Shown here: positions 28,156 through 38,012 of the stretch, in pieces | How positions within the stretch are numbered: position 1 is the stretch's first letter | Layout: each line of letters begins with the position of its first letter | Assembly (NCBI RefSeq): GCF_007004065.1 | Contig: NZ_VFSV01000002.1 | Span: 124,001-188,000 of the forward strand | DNA: 64,000 nucleotides | Source of the DNA: Palleronia caenipelagi | GTDB taxonomy: Bacteria > Pseudomonadota > Alphaproteobacteria > Rhodobacterales > Rhodobacteraceae | Direction: 5' to 3' | Notes under the pieces: generated by a model | Database searches by the model: none | Seen by the model: only the letters and a program-made list of their open reading frames with translations | What the model was told of the DNA's origin: nothing | Translations under genes and position numbers: made by a program

Positions 28156-28887
28156 TCAGTCGGCCCGTTGAAAGCCGTGGGCCGCAAAGAGTTCGCCCAC
28201 CTCGTCGCTCGACAGAGCAGCCATCACCCTCAGAGCATCGGTGCCCGCGCTGGTCAGCATCGCCAAAGGATAGACGATCGGATCGTGGGACATGACGTCG
28301 AACCGCGCAACAATGTCCACCCGCTCCTCCGCGAACACATCTGTGGCATAGACGATGCCCAAGGGCACCTCGCCACGGGCTACCAGCGCAAGAGCCGCAC
28401 GGACATCGGCGGTCTCAATCACCCGTGGCTCCACGTCGTCCCACATTCCGATGCTCAGCAGAGCTTGTTTGCCGTAGATCCCGGCGGGGATCGCATCGGT
28501 CAGCGCCATGGCAATCTGGCCTTCAGTCAGCGCGTCGTCGAGGGGGCGTTCCGGAGACGGAGCATTGCCAGCCACCACCAGACGATTGGTCAGCAAATCG
28601 TGTCGGGTCCCCGGCACCAGACGGCCCGAATCGGCCACTTCATCCATCCATGCGGCGTTGGCCGAGATGAAAATATCATACGGCGCGCCGGTCAGGATCT
28701 GTCGCGCGAGGAGGGACGTACCGCCATAGACAGGCACAATTTCGACGCCCAGATCCTTAACGATTTTCGCCACCACGGCGTCGAATGCACCTTTCAGACT
28801 GACCGGAGCGGCAATGCGCACGGGATCGGCAAAGAGACCGGTCGGCAACAGGGTCAGGGCGAGTGAAGCAAGAGAACGAAGTATCAT
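28156..28887 (-). CDS. modA: Molybdate-binding periplasmic protein
   Basis: 243 residues from the ATG at 28887, where a signal peptide starts (MILRSLASLALTLLPTGLFA); an upstream in-frame extension to 28977 runs through the rpoA terminator and is rejected. AAPVSLKGAFDAVVAKI, YGGTSLLARQI and DIFISANAAWMDEV match ModA, with Ser/Thr/Asn residues typical of oxyanion coordination. The only upstream space is about 55 bp to the rpoA terminator. No obvious ModE box was seen, so regulation is unresolved. Confidence 0.93.
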   Translation of the reverse strand: MILRSLASLALTLLPTGLFADPVRIAAPVSLKGAFDAVVAKIVKDLGVEIVPVYGGTSLLARQILTGAPYDIFISANAAWMDEVADSGRLVPGTRHDLLTNRLVVAGNAPSPERPLDDALTEGQIAMALTDAIPAGIYGKQALLSIGMWDDVEPRVIETADVRAALALVARGEVPLGIVYATDVFAEERVDIVARFDVMSHDPIVYPLAMLTSAGTDALRVMAALSSDEVGELFAAHGFQRAD

Positions 28888-28943
28888 ATTCCAACCATCG
28901 CCCCCGGCGCGGGCAACGGCAAGCCCTTCTGTGTCGGACAAAA

Positions 28944-28973
28944 GAAAAGGGGCGGACGCGAGTCCACCCCTTT
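28944..28973 (-). terminator. Rho-independent terminator after rpoA
   Basis: On the minus strand AAAGGGGTGGAC pairs with GTCCGCCCCTTT (one G-U pair) around a 4-nt TCGC loop, then T-rich TCTTTTG. It lies 26 bp past the rpoA stop: a 12-bp stem and the strongest terminator in the window. It ends the alpha operon without rplQ. Confidence 0.9.
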
Positions 28974-28998
28974 CCAATTACGTACCTAGACGCGTGGA

Positions 28999-30015
28999 TC
29001 AGAAGTTGTCCTCGAACTTCTTCGCCAGATCTTCGATGTTCTCCGGCGGCCACTCTTCGACATCCATGCCCAGATGCAGACCCATGCCCGAGAGCACTTC
29101 CTTGATCTCGTTCAGGGACTTGCGACCGAAGTTCGGGGTACGGAGCATCTCGGCTTCGGTCTTCTGAATCAGGTCGCCGATATAAACGATGTTGTCGTTC
29201 TTCAGGCAGTTGGCGGAACGCACCGACAGCTCCAGCTCGTCCACTTTCTTCAGCAGAAGCGGGTTGAACTCGAGGCCGTCATCATCGGCGGCAGAGCCAC
29301 CCTGATCGGGCTCGTCGAAGTTGACGAAGATTCCGAGCTGATCCTGAAGGATCCGCGCGGCATAGGCCACGGCATCCTCGGGGGTCACGGATCCATCCGT
29401 CTCCAACTTCAGGGTCAGTTTGTCATAGTCGAGCACCTGACCTTCACGGGTCGGCTGCACGTCATAGCTGACCTTGCGCACCGGAGAATAGATCGCGTCG
29501 ATCGGCATCAGGCCGATGGGCGCATCCTCGGGGCGGTTCTTGTCGGAGGCGACGTAGCCTTTGCCGGTGTTCACCGTCATCTCGATGAACAGGTCGGCGC
29601 CATCGTCCAGGTGGCACAGCACATGATCCTTGTTCAGGACCTCGATACCCTGGCTGACGGAAATATCACCAGCGGTGACGACCATCGGGCCTTTGGCCTG
29701 AATGGAGACGCGCTTGGGGCCTTCGACTTCCATCTTCAAGGCGACACCCTTGAGGTTCAGGATCACGTCGGTCACGTCTTCGCGGACGCCAGCGATGGAG
29801 CTGAACTCGTGCAGAACGTTGTCGATATGCACGGTGGTGATCGCGGCACCCTGCAGAGAGGACATCAGCACGCGACGGAGCGCGTTGCCGAGGGTCAGAC
29901 CGAAGCCACGCTCAAGCGGCTCGGCGATCACGGTGGCCTGACGATGGGGGTCGTTGCCGGGCTTGATTTCGAGCTGCTGCGGCTTGATCAGCTCCTGCCA
30001 GTTCTTTTGAAGCAT
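28999..30015 (-). CDS. rpoA: RNA polymerase alpha subunit
   Basis: 338 residues from the ATG at 30015 ([17 protein letters not shown]), the typical alphaproteobacterial length and start; an upstream extension to 30117 is rejected. N-terminal dimerisation domain with [20 protein letters not shown], acidic linker ([16 protein letters not shown]), and C-terminal alpha-CTD with [19 protein letters not shown] and [16 protein letters not shown], which bind UP elements and activators. Last gene of the ribosomal cluster, 116 bp downstream of rpsK. rplQ, its usual downstream partner, is absent. Confidence 0.98.
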   Translation of the reverse strand: MLQKNWQELIKPQQLEIKPGNDPHRQATVIAEPLERGFGLTLGNALRRVLMSSLQGAAITTVHIDNVLHEFSSIAGVREDVTDVILNLKGVALKMEVEGPKRVSIQAKGPMVVTAGDISVSQGIEVLNKDHVLCHLDDGADLFIEMTVNTGKGYVASDKNRPEDAPIGLMPIDAIYSPVRKVSYDVQPTREGQVLDYDKLTLKLETDGSVTPEDAVAYAARILQDQLGIFVNFDEPDQGGSAADDDGLEFNPLLLKKVDELELSVRSANCLKNDNIVYIGDLIQKTEAEMLRTPNFGRKSLNEIKEVLSGMGLHLGMDVEEWPPENIEDLAKKFEDNF

Positions 30016-30131
30016 GTATGTCTCCTCAATTCCGGTCAGCGGCCCATGCGTCGCCACCGACACCCCGAGGGTGAAAACGACAGAAGCAGACCGCCCGAGA
30101 ACCGAGCGGTCTGCCAATCTTCAGAGCGGGA

Positions 30132-30524
30132 TCAGACCCGACGGCGCTTGGGCGGACGGCAACCGTTATGGGCCATCGGCGTCACGTCGCGGATCGACGT
30201 GATGTTGAAGCCAACAGCGGCCAGAGCGCGCAGGGCGCTTTCACGGCCGGAACCCGGACCCTGCACCTCGACCTCGAGAGTGCGGACGCCATGTTCCTGC
30301 GCCTTGCGGCCGGCATCTTCGGCGGCCATCTGGGCGGCGTAGGGGGTGGATTTCCGCGAGCCTTTGAAGCCCATCGTACCGGCGGACGACCACGAAATGG
30401 CGTTGCCCTGCACGTCAGAGATCAGGATCTTGGTGTTGTTGAAAGAGGAGTTCACGTGAGCAACGCCGGTGGCGATGTTCTTCGAGACCTTCTTCTTACC
30501 GGATGCGCGACGATCGCGAGCCAT
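30132..30524 (-). CDS. rpsK: 30S ribosomal protein S11
   Basis: 130 residues, standard length. Begins [20 protein letters not shown]; contains [18 protein letters not shown] and the Arg/Pro-rich C-terminus [18 protein letters not shown], all diagnostic. Sits in the small-subunit platform near the mRNA exit. 15 bp downstream of rpsM; part of the alpha operon. Confidence 0.99.
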   Translation of the reverse strand: MARDRRASGKKKVSKNIATGVAHVNSSFNNTKILISDVQGNAISWSSAGTMGFKGSRKSTPYAAQMAAEDAGRKAQEHGVRTLEVEVQGPGSGRESALRALAAVGFNITSIRDVTPMAHNGCRPPKRRRV

Positions 30525-30539
30525 GTCTCAATCCTCCCC

Positions 30540-30908
30540 TTATTTCTTCTTGCCAGCAATGGCCTTCGCCGGACCCTTGCGGGTGCGGGCGTTGGTGTGG
30601 GTCCGCTGACCCCGCACCGGGAGGTTACGACGATGGCGCAGGCCACGGTAGCAGCCCAGATCCATCAGACGCTTGATGTTCATCTGCGTTTCACGGCGCA
30701 GGTCGCCCTCGACGGTGTAGTTCTCGTCGATGTGCTCGCGCAGCTTCAGAACTTCGTCATCGCTCAGTTCATTGACTCGACGGCTGGGTTCGATGCCAAC
30801 GGCCTCGCAGATCTGGCGGGCGGAGCTGTGGCCGATGCCCGTGACATAGGTGAGCGCGATGGGCACTCGTTTGGCGGTGGGGATGTTCACCCCGGCGATA
30901 CGTGCCAA
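30540..30908 (-). CDS. rpsM: 30S ribosomal protein S13 (TTG start)
   Basis: 122 residues: [40 protein letters not shown] and the basic tail [12 protein letters not shown] are diagnostic. The initiator codon for MARIAG is TTG (30906-30908), with AAAGGAAG about 8 nt upstream. No in-frame ATG gives the right N-terminus, so TTG is the start. Located in the 30S head, contacting tRNA and 50S bridges. It follows adk by 224 bp, a long gap within this cluster that may hold a promoter for the alpha operon. Confidence 0.97.
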   Translation of the reverse strand: MARIAGVNIPTAKRVPIALTYVTGIGHSSARQICEAVGIEPSRRVNELSDDEVLKLREHIDENYTVEGDLRRETQMNIKRLMDLGCYRGLRHRRNLPVRGQRTHTNARTRKGPAKAIAGKKK

Positions 30909-31132
30909 GTGTTTACTTCCTTTGGTTGCGAGCCCGTAGTCCCAGGCCCTTTTTTCACAACATCAGCCCGGAAGTGCGGCACTGCCGGGCAAAATGAAAT
31001 GGCATCCCCTGCAAAAGCAGCCAAGCCCGATTCCCGGGCGGGATGCCGGTGGTTATGTCCTCCGATGCCGGAGGTCAAGATCGAAAGGGCACCTTTGAGC
31101 GCTGCGCCAAAGGCTGCCACGGGAACGCAACG

Positions 31133-31717
31133 TCAGGCGTCAAGAACCACGCCGATTTCCGCTGCAACCTCGTCAATCTCGCCGAGACCGTTGACCGGAC
31201 GCAGGTTCCCCTTGGCATGGTAGTAGCCAATGAGAGGCGAGGTCTTCTTATAGTATTCCATCAGACGGATCTTGAGGCTTTCCTCATTGTCGTCCGCACG
31301 GGCTGTGCCCCCCGCAGCGACGGCGTCTCGGGCCCGGCCGACGATACGCTCCACCAGAACGTCGTCATTGACCCGCATCTCGATCACCACGTCGAGCTTC
31401 TGCCCGGTCTCTTTGAGCAAATCCCCCAGCGCGTCCGCCTGTGCCAGCGTGCGCGGGAAGCCGTCGAAGATGAACCCGCCTTCGGACCCTTCTTCCAGCT
31501 TCTCGCGGATCAGGCCGATCACGATCTCGTCGGTGACAAGCTCACCCCGATCCATCACCTCAGCCACGCGCTGGCCCATCTCGGTCCCCGAGGTCCGTGC
31601 GGCGCGCAACATGTCGCCGGTGGAGAGCTGAACCATGTTCCGCTCCTCCACAAGCCGCGCGGCCTGCGTGCCTTTGCCGGCACCCGGCGGTCCAAGAAGA
31701 ATGATGTTCACGGTCAT
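31133..31717 (-). CDS. adk: Adenylate kinase (short form)
   Basis: 194 residues. P-loop [14 protein letters not shown]-binding segment [18 protein letters not shown], and [14 protein letters not shown]. The length and compact LID region show the short type common in alphaproteobacteria, without the zinc-Cys LID. Interconverts ATP+AMP and 2 ADP. Its ATG overlaps the secY stop by 4 bp (ATGA), so it is translationally coupled to the translocase gene, as is usual in this lineage. Confidence 0.98.
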   Translation of the reverse strand: MTVNIILLGPPGAGKGTQAARLVEERNMVQLSTGDMLRAARTSGTEMGQRVAEVMDRGELVTDEIVIGLIREKLEEGSEGGFIFDGFPRTLAQADALGDLLKETGQKLDVVIEMRVNDDVLVERIVGRARDAVAAGGTARADDNEESLKIRLMEYYKKTSPLIGYYHAKGNLRPVNGLGEIDEVAAEIGVVLDA

Positions 31718-33081
31718 CGACGCGATCCTCCGCGGGCTTGTCCCTTGCGGCCACGCTTCTTGCCGCGCAGCTGCGATTTTTCGATCAGGCCCTCATATTG
31801 ATGGGCCAGAAGATGGCTTTGCACCTGCTGAATGGTATCCATCGTAACCGACACGACGATCAAGACCGAAGTGCCACCGAAATAAAACGGAATAGCGGCC
31901 TGAGAGCGGACGATCTCGGGCAAGAGGCAAACCGCGGCCAGATACGCCGAACCCAGCACAAGCACCCGATACACCACGTAATCCAGATATTCCTCAGTCC
32001 GCTTACCCGGACGAATGCCGGGGATAAAGCCGTTCTGGTTCTTCAGATTGTCCGCCACATCTTCGGATTTGAAGGACACGTTGAGCGTGTAGAAATAGGT
32101 GAAGAACACGATCATCCCGCCGAAGAACAGGAAGTAGAGCGGTTGGCCCGGGCCGAAATAGGCCAGCAGCGTCGACATCACCGGACCCGTCTGTCCGCCG
32201 GAGAAGGTCGCAAGCGTGGTTGGCAGCAGCAGCAGCGAAGAGGCGAAGATCGCCGGGATCACGCCCGCAGGGTTGACCTTGATCGGCAGGTGCGACGAGC
32301 CGCCATCATACATCTTCATCCCCACCTGGCGACGCGGATACTGGATGTGGATCTTGCGCAGTGCGCGTTCCATAAACACGACGAAGGCGATCACAGCGAC
32401 CACCATCAGCAGCACGCCGACGATCACAGCGGGGCTGACGGCGCCAGACCGACCAGACGCAAAGAACTGCGCCAGAGCGGCGGGAATTTCAGCAATAATG
32501 CCCACGAAAATGATCAGCGAGATGCCATTGCCGATGCCGCGCTGGGTGATTTGCTCGCCGAGCCACATCAGGAACATCGTGCCGCCGACAAGCGTAATCA
32601 CGCAGGCGATGCGGAAGAACCAGCCCGGATCGCTGACAAGGCCACCGGCCTCAAGGCTCACCGCGAGACCATAGGCCTGAAACGTCGCCAGAAACACCGT
32701 GCCGTAGCGGGTGTACTGGTTGATCTTCTTACGGCCCTGCTCACCCTCTTTCTTCAGCTGTTCCAACTGTGGGACCATCGCGGTCATCAGCTGCACGATG
32801 ATCGAGGCCGAGATATAGGGCATGATCCCGAGGGCAAAGATGCCCATGCGGCCAATCGCGCCGCCGGTGAACATGTTCAAGATGCCGCCGAGGCCCGCGC
32901 TGGCCTGCTCGATAAAGTCGCGCAAAGCACCGCCATCGATACCGGGCACAGGGATATAGGTTCCCAGCCGGTAGACGCAGAGAAGGCCAAGCGTGAAAAG
33001 GATCCGCGCCCTGAGTTCAGTCGCCTTGCCGAAGGCGGACCAGGAGAGGTTTGCGGCCATTTGTTCGGCTGCTGATGCCAT
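31714..33081 (-). CDS. secY: Preprotein translocase subunit SecY
   Basis: 455 residues, ten transmembrane helices. Conserved SecY elements include [20 protein letters not shown] near the plug/TM2 region, [17 protein letters not shown] and [20 protein letters not shown]. Forms the SecYEG channel. Lies between rplO and adk. The C-terminal tail is very basic ([15 protein letters not shown]), matching the ribosome-facing end. Separated from rplO by 115 bp that contain a hairpin. Confidence 0.98.
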   Translation of the reverse strand: MASAAEQMAANLSWSAFGKATELRARILFTLGLLCVYRLGTYIPVPGIDGGALRDFIEQASAGLGGILNMFTGGAIGRMGIFALGIMPYISASIIVQLMTAMVPQLEQLKKEGEQGRKKINQYTRYGTVFLATFQAYGLAVSLEAGGLVSDPGWFFRIACVITLVGGTMFLMWLGEQITQRGIGNGISLIIFVGIIAEIPAALAQFFASGRSGAVSPAVIVGVLLMVVAVIAFVVFMERALRKIHIQYPRRQVGMKMYDGGSSHLPIKVNPAGVIPAIFASSLLLLPTTLATFSGGQTGPVMSTLLAYFGPGQPLYFLFFGGMIVFFTYFYTLNVSFKSEDVADNLKNQNGFIPGIRPGKRTEEYLDYVVYRVLVLGSAYLAAVCLLPEIVRSQAAIPFYFGGTSVLIVVSVTMDTIQQVQSHLLAHQYEGLIEKSQLRGKKRGRKGQARGGSRR

Positions 33082-33104
33082 GGGGGCCCCTTTGAGAGTA
33101 GAAA

Positions 33105-33136
33105 CGCCGCGCGTCCGGTTCCCCGGCCACGCGGCG
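33105..33136 (-). promoter_or_regulatory. Hairpin between rplO and secY
   Basis: CGCCGCG (33105-33111) and CGCGGCG (33130-33136) enclose an inner CCGG/CCGG stem with a TTCC loop, separated by a 3x3 internal loop, followed on the minus strand by TTTCTACTCT. It could act as an attenuator or processing site within the operon. A full terminator would cut off secY, so read-through is expected. Confidence 0.5.
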
Positions 33137-33196
33137 CATTTCTGGAATACCTGTCAGGTCATGTAAAGGCGCGAGGCGCCCGGAACAACCCGAGGA

Positions 33197-33676
33197 TTAC
33201 GCGTCGGCGGCGGCTTCTTTGGTCGCGCCAGTCACGGTCAGCGAACCACCGGCCTTCTCGACCGCCTCAACGGCGCCTTTGGACGCACCGGTCACGGTGA
33301 TGGAGACCTTCGAGGTCAGCTCACCCTTCGCCAGCACGCGCACACCGTCACGCACGCGACGGATCAGGCCCGATTCGACCAGCGATTCCTCGGTGATCTC
33401 GGCACCGAGCTTGCCCGCGTCGATGAACTTCTGGATCAGGCCGAGGTTCACAACAGCGTAAGCTTTGCGGTTCGGCTTGTTGAAGCCACGCTTGGGCAGA
33501 CGCTGGTAGAGCGGCATCTGGCCGCCTTCGTAGCCATTCAGAGCCACACCCGAGCGGGATTTCTGACCCTTGATACCACGGCCGGCGGTTTTACCCTTAC
33601 CGGAGCCGGGACCACGGCCAACACGCTTTGCTTTTTTCGTCGCGCCTTCGTTATCGCGCAGTTCATGCAATTTCAT
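33197..33676 (-). CDS. rplO: 50S ribosomal protein L15
   Basis: 159 residues: [39 protein letters not shown] and GFEGGQMPL-like [18 protein letters not shown] are diagnostic. The C-terminus ends in the KEAAADA extension common in Rhodobacteraceae. Normally it follows rpsE-rpmD, but here a divergent helicase gene lies upstream, so rplO heads its own transcription unit through secY and adk. Confidence 0.98.
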   Translation of the reverse strand: MKLHELRDNEGATKKAKRVGRGPGSGKGKTAGRGIKGQKSRSGVALNGYEGGQMPLYQRLPKRGFNKPNRKAYAVVNLGLIQKFIDAGKLGAEITEESLVESGLIRRVRDGVRVLAKGELTSKVSITVTGASKGAVEAVEKAGGSLTVTGATKEAAADA

Positions 33677-34062
33677 AATGCTTCTCCTGTCTGGCCGGAC
33701 GACCCCTCCGGGAAGCGGATGAGGGGGACACGGCGCCGCTGCGGATAGAGGAATAGACGGTTGGCTGCAAGACCCATGCGGTCAGAATGACGGAGTTTAT
33801 CGGCGCATTACGGTGCAGCAATGGCACAGACTGATGTCGGATGAATCCTCTGCCTCGTACATCCGGGCACACGCATCACTCGTGTATCCGACAGGCGCGA
33901 TTAAGCGGCACTTCCGCCAGACTGCACATGTGTAGCGACCCATCCGGCAGCGATTAGAGGTATACAGCCCAGCCACAAGGGTCTATGGGGCGAAGCTTGT
34001 TTTCGCCCTCCAGCGGAAACTGCGTAAGCCTCCCAGCCCCGTGACCAGAGACCCTATCCGAT
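33677..34062. other. 386-bp region between rplO and the DEAD-box gene
   Basis: No gene is seen. No rpmD (L30) frame, intact or decayed, is recognisable, although rpmD would be expected upstream of rplO. The region must hold the leftward promoter for rplO-secY-adk. A weak candidate on the minus strand is TTGCAG, a 17-nt spacer and TATCCG, about 100 bp before rplO; confidence is low. It also holds the rightward leader of the helicase gene, which lacks a strong Shine-Dalgarno. Confidence 0.4.
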
Positions 34063-36144
34063 ATGATTCAGGCCCTTTCCGATGCGCTTCAAGAGCGTGG
34101 ATACGACACTCTGACCGCCGTCCAGGAGGCTGTCTCTGACCCTGCGCTGCGGGATTCTGACCTTCTGGTATCTGCGCAGACTGGTTCTGGAAAAACCGTG
34201 GGCTTCGGCCTTGCCATCGCGCCAACTCTCTTGGGCGATGCTGAGACCCTCGACGCGGCCGGGGCCCCGCTGGCCCTGATCGTTGCACCGACGCGGGAGC
34301 TCGCGTTGCAGGTGATGCGTGAGATTGGCTGGCTCTATGCGAAGGCCGGCGCCCGCGTGACCACCTGTATCGGGGGCATGGACATGCGCGACGAACGCCG
34401 CGCACTGGAACGCGGCGCGCACATCGTGGTCGGCACACCCGGTCGTCTGCGCGATCACATCCAGCGCGGCTCTCTCGACATGAGTTGTCTGCGCACCATC
34501 GTGCTGGATGAAGCCGATGAAATGCTCGATTTGGGCTTTCGCGAAGACCTTGAGTTCATGCTGGGCGAGGCGCCGGAGAACCGCCGGACCCTGATGTTCT
34601 CGGCCACCGTTCCGCCAATGATCGCCAAGCTCGCGCAGACCTTCCAGCGCGACGCGGTCCGCGTGAAGACCGTCACCGGCGAAAGTCAGCATGCGGACAT
34701 CACCTATCAGGCCCTGAGGGTCGCTCAATCGGATATCGAGAACGCGATCATCAACGTGCTGAGATATCACGATGCCCAGAATGCCATCATCTTTACCAAC
34801 ACGCGCGCGGCGGTGAACCGTCTGACGGCACGCCTGTCGAACCGGGCGTTCTCGGTGGTGGCCCTGTCCGGTGAACTGAGCCAGGCCGAACGCACCCATG
34901 CGCTTCAAGCCATGCGCGACGGACGGGCGCGGGTCTGCGTCGCCACTGACGTCGCAGCCCGGGGCATCGACCTGCCAAAGCTCGAACTGGTGATCCACGC
35001 TGAATTGCCGTCGAATGCCGAAAGTCTCCTGCACCGCTCTGGGCGCACCGGACGCGCCGGGCGCAAGGGGATCTCTGCTCTGATCGTGCCGCCAAAGGTG
35101 ACGAAAAAGGCCGAACGCCTGCTGAAATTCGCGAAGATCGAAGCTGAATGGACCGTTCCCCCCTCCGCCGAAGATGTGCTGCGCAAGGATGAAGAGCGGC
35201 TGCTGGCCGATCCCGTCTGGAGCGCCGAGCCGTCCCCCGATCAGATGGCGTTCGCACAAAGGCTCCTTGCGCTGCACAGCCCCGAACAGATTGCAGCCGC
35301 CTATGTCACCCTGTACCGGGACCGGCAGTCCGCCCCCGAAGATCTCGCCGCCCCCGATGCGCGCCCCGAGCGCAAGGAGCGTAAACCCTTCGGCCCCAGC
35401 GTCTGGTTTGCGCTCTCGGTTGGACGGAACGACCGGGCCGAGCCGCGCTGGCTGCTGCCGCTCTTGTGCCGGGCCGGAAATCTCGACAAGGACGCCATCG
35501 GCGCGATCCGCATCCAGCAGTCCGAGAGCTTTGTCGAACTGACCGCTGCCAGCGCCGACGGGTTTCTGGCGGCCATCGGCGAGACGGCCCAGTTGGAGGA
35601 CGGCGTGAAAGTGCGAAAGCTCGATGCCGCGCCCGATCTGAGCTCTGCCCCTGCCGATCGTGGCCCTAAGCCGCGCAAACCCTCGCAAGATGCCCCGTCG
35701 CGACCACCCCGCGCCCATCCGGAAAAACCGCGCCCTAAAGAGCCAAAACCGCCTAGCAAGATGGAAGCTGCGATTTCCGATGGCGCCGTCAAACCGTATC
35801 GCGCGTCGAAGGGCGGACAGAGCGCGGCTCCGACGCATCCCAAAGGCAAACCTTCGGGCGGGAAGAGCTCATATGCAAAGCGCCCCGGCAAGGCTGAGGG
35901 CACGCCAAAGGGTAAATCCTTCGGCAAGCCCGGCGCAAAGGACGCGGCCCGTCCGGACAAGAAGGGGAAACCGTCCTACGCGGAAAAGCGTACGCCGGGA
36001 GACAAGAAAGCAGGGCCTGGCAAGGCCCGGAGCACCGACACGTCACGGCGATTCACCCCCCCGGGGCAGGTTGCCAAACCGCGCAAACCGGGCCGCGATG
36101 GCCGGGCCGGCAGTGGCGGCAGCGAACCACCAAAACGCCGCTGA
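34063..36144 (+). CDS. DEAD-box ATP-dependent RNA helicase with long basic tail
   Basis: 693 residues. Motif I SAQTGSGKTVG, motif Ia APTRELALQ, motif II LDEADEML, motif III FSATVP, motif V RGIDLP, motif VI HRSGRTGRAGRKG (residues ~45-350). Residues ~440-520 (GPSVWFALSVGRNDRAEPRW...) resemble a DbpA-type RNA-binding domain; residues ~530-693 are a Lys/Pro/Ser/Arg-rich disordered tail. Likely unwinds rRNA or structured mRNA. Its position beside ribosomal genes and its DbpA-like domain support a ribosome-assembly role, but CsdA-like cold-shock function is also possible. Confidence 0.92.
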   Translation: MIQALSDALQERGYDTLTAVQEAVSDPALRDSDLLVSAQTGSGKTVGFGLAIAPTLLGDAETLDAAGAPLALIVAPTRELALQVMREIGWLYAKAGARVTTCIGGMDMRDERRALERGAHIVVGTPGRLRDHIQRGSLDMSCLRTIVLDEADEMLDLGFREDLEFMLGEAPENRRTLMFSATVPPMIAKLAQTFQRDAVRVKTVTGESQHADITYQALRVAQSDIENAIINVLRYHDAQNAIIFTNTRAAVNRLTARLSNRAFSVVALSGELSQAERTHALQAMRDGRARVCVATDVAARGIDLPKLELVIHAELPSNAESLLHRSGRTGRAGRKGISALIVPPKVTKKAERLLKFAKIEAEWTVPPSAEDVLRKDEERLLADPVWSAEPSPDQMAFAQRLLALHSPEQIAAAYVTLYRDRQSAPEDLAAPDARPERKERKPFGPSVWFALSVGRNDRAEPRWLLPLLCRAGNLDKDAIGAIRIQQSESFVELTAASADGFLAAIGETAQLEDGVKVRKLDAAPDLSSAPADRGPKPRKPSQDAPSRPPRAHPEKPRPKEPKPPSKMEAAISDGAVKPYRASKGGQSAAPTHPKGKPSGGKSSYAKRPGKAEGTPKGKSFGKPGAKDAARPDKKGKPSYAEKRTPGDKKAGPGKARSTDTSRRFTPPGQVAKPRKPGRDGRAGSGGSEPPKRR

Positions 36145-36193
36145 AATCTCCCGCCTCCCGGGAAATGACCGGCAACCAACGCATCATCAGAAT

Positions 36194-36222
36194 CGAAAAG
36201 AGCGGGCCATATGGCCCGCTCT
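36194..36222 (-). terminator. Terminator of the glycerol transport operon
   Basis: A perfect 24-bp palindrome (two 12-bp arms, 36199-36210 and 36211-36222, each arm AGAGCGGGCCAT or its complement) lies 22 bp after the glpV stop and is followed on the minus strand by TTTTC. It also lies downstream of the convergent helicase gene and may serve both. Confidence 0.85.
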
Positions 36223-36244
36223 AATGGTTTCAAAATGCCGCAGC

Positions 36245-37966
36245 TTATTGCCAGGAGGCAATCAGCTCGTCATATGACACGGTCTTCGGATCTTCGTCCT
36301 CGTTCTCGATCTTCGGATAAGGCGCACCGGGCTGGTCGAACCAGTATTGTGCGTCCTGCTCCTCGTTCATGACCGGACCGATCTCGCCCTGGATGCCCGC
36401 ACGCTCCAACCGCTCAAGCACCTTCTCCTGATCGGCACAGAGCGCATCCAGCGCTTCCTGAGGGGACTTCGCACCGCTCATGGCATCGCCGATATTCTGC
36501 CACCAGAGCTGAGCCAGCTTCGGGTAGTCCGGCACGTTGGTTCCGGTAGGCGACCACTGCACACGGGCGGGAGAGCGGTAGAACTCAACCAGACCGCCGA
36601 GTTTGTCCGCACGCTCGGTGAAGCTGTCATGCTGGATCGTGCTCTCGCGGATGAAGGTCAGGCCCTCGTGGGACTTCTTCACATCCACGGTCTTGGAGGT
36701 GACGAACTGCGCGTAGAGCCACGCGGCCTTGGCCCGATCCACGGGAGTCGATTCCATGAGCGTCCAGGAGCCTGCGTCCTGATAGCCGACCTTCTGGCCG
36801 TCTTTCCAGTAGACACCGTGGGGGCTGGGGGCCATGCGCCATTTCGGCGTGCCATCCTCGTTCATGACCGGCAGACCGGGCTTGACCGTGTCGGCGGTAA
36901 AGGCGGTGTACCAGAACATCTGCTGGGCTACGTTGCCCTGCGCCGGGATCGGGCCTGCTTCGGAGAAGGTCATTCCGGCCGCGGCGGGAGGTGAGTATTT
37001 CTCCAGCCATTCGATGGCCTTGGTCACTGCATAGACAGCCGCCGGAGCGTTCGTCGCCCCGCCACGCGCCACGCAGGAGCCTACGGGCTGCGAGTTCTCG
37101 TTCACCCGGATGCCCCATTCATCCACCGGCAGGCCGTTGGGTTCACCCACATCGCCCATCCCGGCCATGGACATCCACGCGTCGGTGTAACGCCAGCCGA
37201 GGCTCGGGTCCTTCTTGCCGTAATCCATGTTGCCGAAGACCTCGCCCTCGACACCCAGATGGGACAGGTCGCGCCCGGTGAAGAACTCGGCAATGTCCTC
37301 ATAGGCGGACCAGTTCACCGGCACGCCAAGGTCATAGCCATAGGCTTCCTTGAAATCGGCCCTGTTCTTCTCGTCGTTGAACCAGTCGTGGCGGAACCAG
37401 TAGAGGTTCGCGAATTGCTGGTCGGGGAGCTGGTAAACCTTGCCATCAGGACCAGTGGTAAAGCTCAGGCCGATGAAGTCCTCCAGATCGAGCCCCGGAT
37501 TCGTCACATCCGCACCCTCGCCCGCGATCCAGTCGGTGAGATTGCGTGCCTGCTGGTAGCGCCAGTGGGTGCCGATCAGGTCGCTGTCGTTGATATACGC
37601 ATCGTAGATGTTCTCGCCCGACTGCATCTGGGTTTGCAGTTTCTCAACGACATCGCCTTCGCCGATCAGGTCGTGGGTGACCTGAATGCCGGTGATGGCC
37701 GTAAAGGCGGGGGCGAGGACCTGGCTCTCGTATTCATGGGTGGTGATGGTCTCGGAGACGACCTTGATCTCCATACCTTCGAACGGTTTGGCGGCATCGA
37801 CGAAGAACTGCATCTCCGTCTCCTGCTCTTCGCGGGTGAGCGCGGACAGGTCGCCGATCTCCTCATCGAGGAAGGCGCGCGCCTCGTCCATTCCCGCCAA
37901 CGCCGGAGCGCCCGCGAGCCCCAGCGCAAGCGCCAGAGCGGTTTTTGATTTCAACGTCAGGTTCAT
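36245..37966 (-). CDS. glpV: Glycerol ABC transporter binding protein
   Basis: 573 residues with signal peptide MNLTLKSKTALALALGLAGA (cut near ALA|G). Extracellular solute-binding protein family 1, of the long form found with GlpSTPQU in rhizobia and roseobacters, where this system takes up glycerol. Features include the acidic start MDEARAFLDEEIGDLSALTR and the C-terminal AQYWFDQPGAPYPKIENED. Last gene of the operon, 46 bp after glpU, and ended by a strong terminator. Glycerol as substrate is from family and operon context. Confidence 0.88.
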   Translation of the reverse strand: MNLTLKSKTALALALGLAGAPALAGMDEARAFLDEEIGDLSALTREEQETEMQFFVDAAKPFEGMEIKVVSETITTHEYESQVLAPAFTAITGIQVTHDLIGEGDVVEKLQTQMQSGENIYDAYINDSDLIGTHWRYQQARNLTDWIAGEGADVTNPGLDLEDFIGLSFTTGPDGKVYQLPDQQFANLYWFRHDWFNDEKNRADFKEAYGYDLGVPVNWSAYEDIAEFFTGRDLSHLGVEGEVFGNMDYGKKDPSLGWRYTDAWMSMAGMGDVGEPNGLPVDEWGIRVNENSQPVGSCVARGGATNAPAAVYAVTKAIEWLEKYSPPAAAGMTFSEAGPIPAQGNVAQQMFWYTAFTADTVKPGLPVMNEDGTPKWRMAPSPHGVYWKDGQKVGYQDAGSWTLMESTPVDRAKAAWLYAQFVTSKTVDVKKSHEGLTFIRESTIQHDSFTERADKLGGLVEFYRSPARVQWSPTGTNVPDYPKLAQLWWQNIGDAMSGAKSPQEALDALCADQEKVLERLERAGIQGEIGPVMNEEQDAQYWFDQPGAPYPKIENEDEDPKTVSYDELIASWQ

Positions 37967-38012
37967 AAGTGATCCTCCCTTGATCGAACCGGTTCTGTTC
38001 TTGGAAATTCAG

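Noticed and set aside
31738-33075. 445-codon frame antisense to secY
   Set aside because: His/Asp-rich shadow of secY without family resemblance.
34054-35838. 594-codon frame antisense to the DEAD-box gene
   Set aside because: A GC-rich mirror of the helicase; no recognisable domain, while the plus strand has all helicase motifs.
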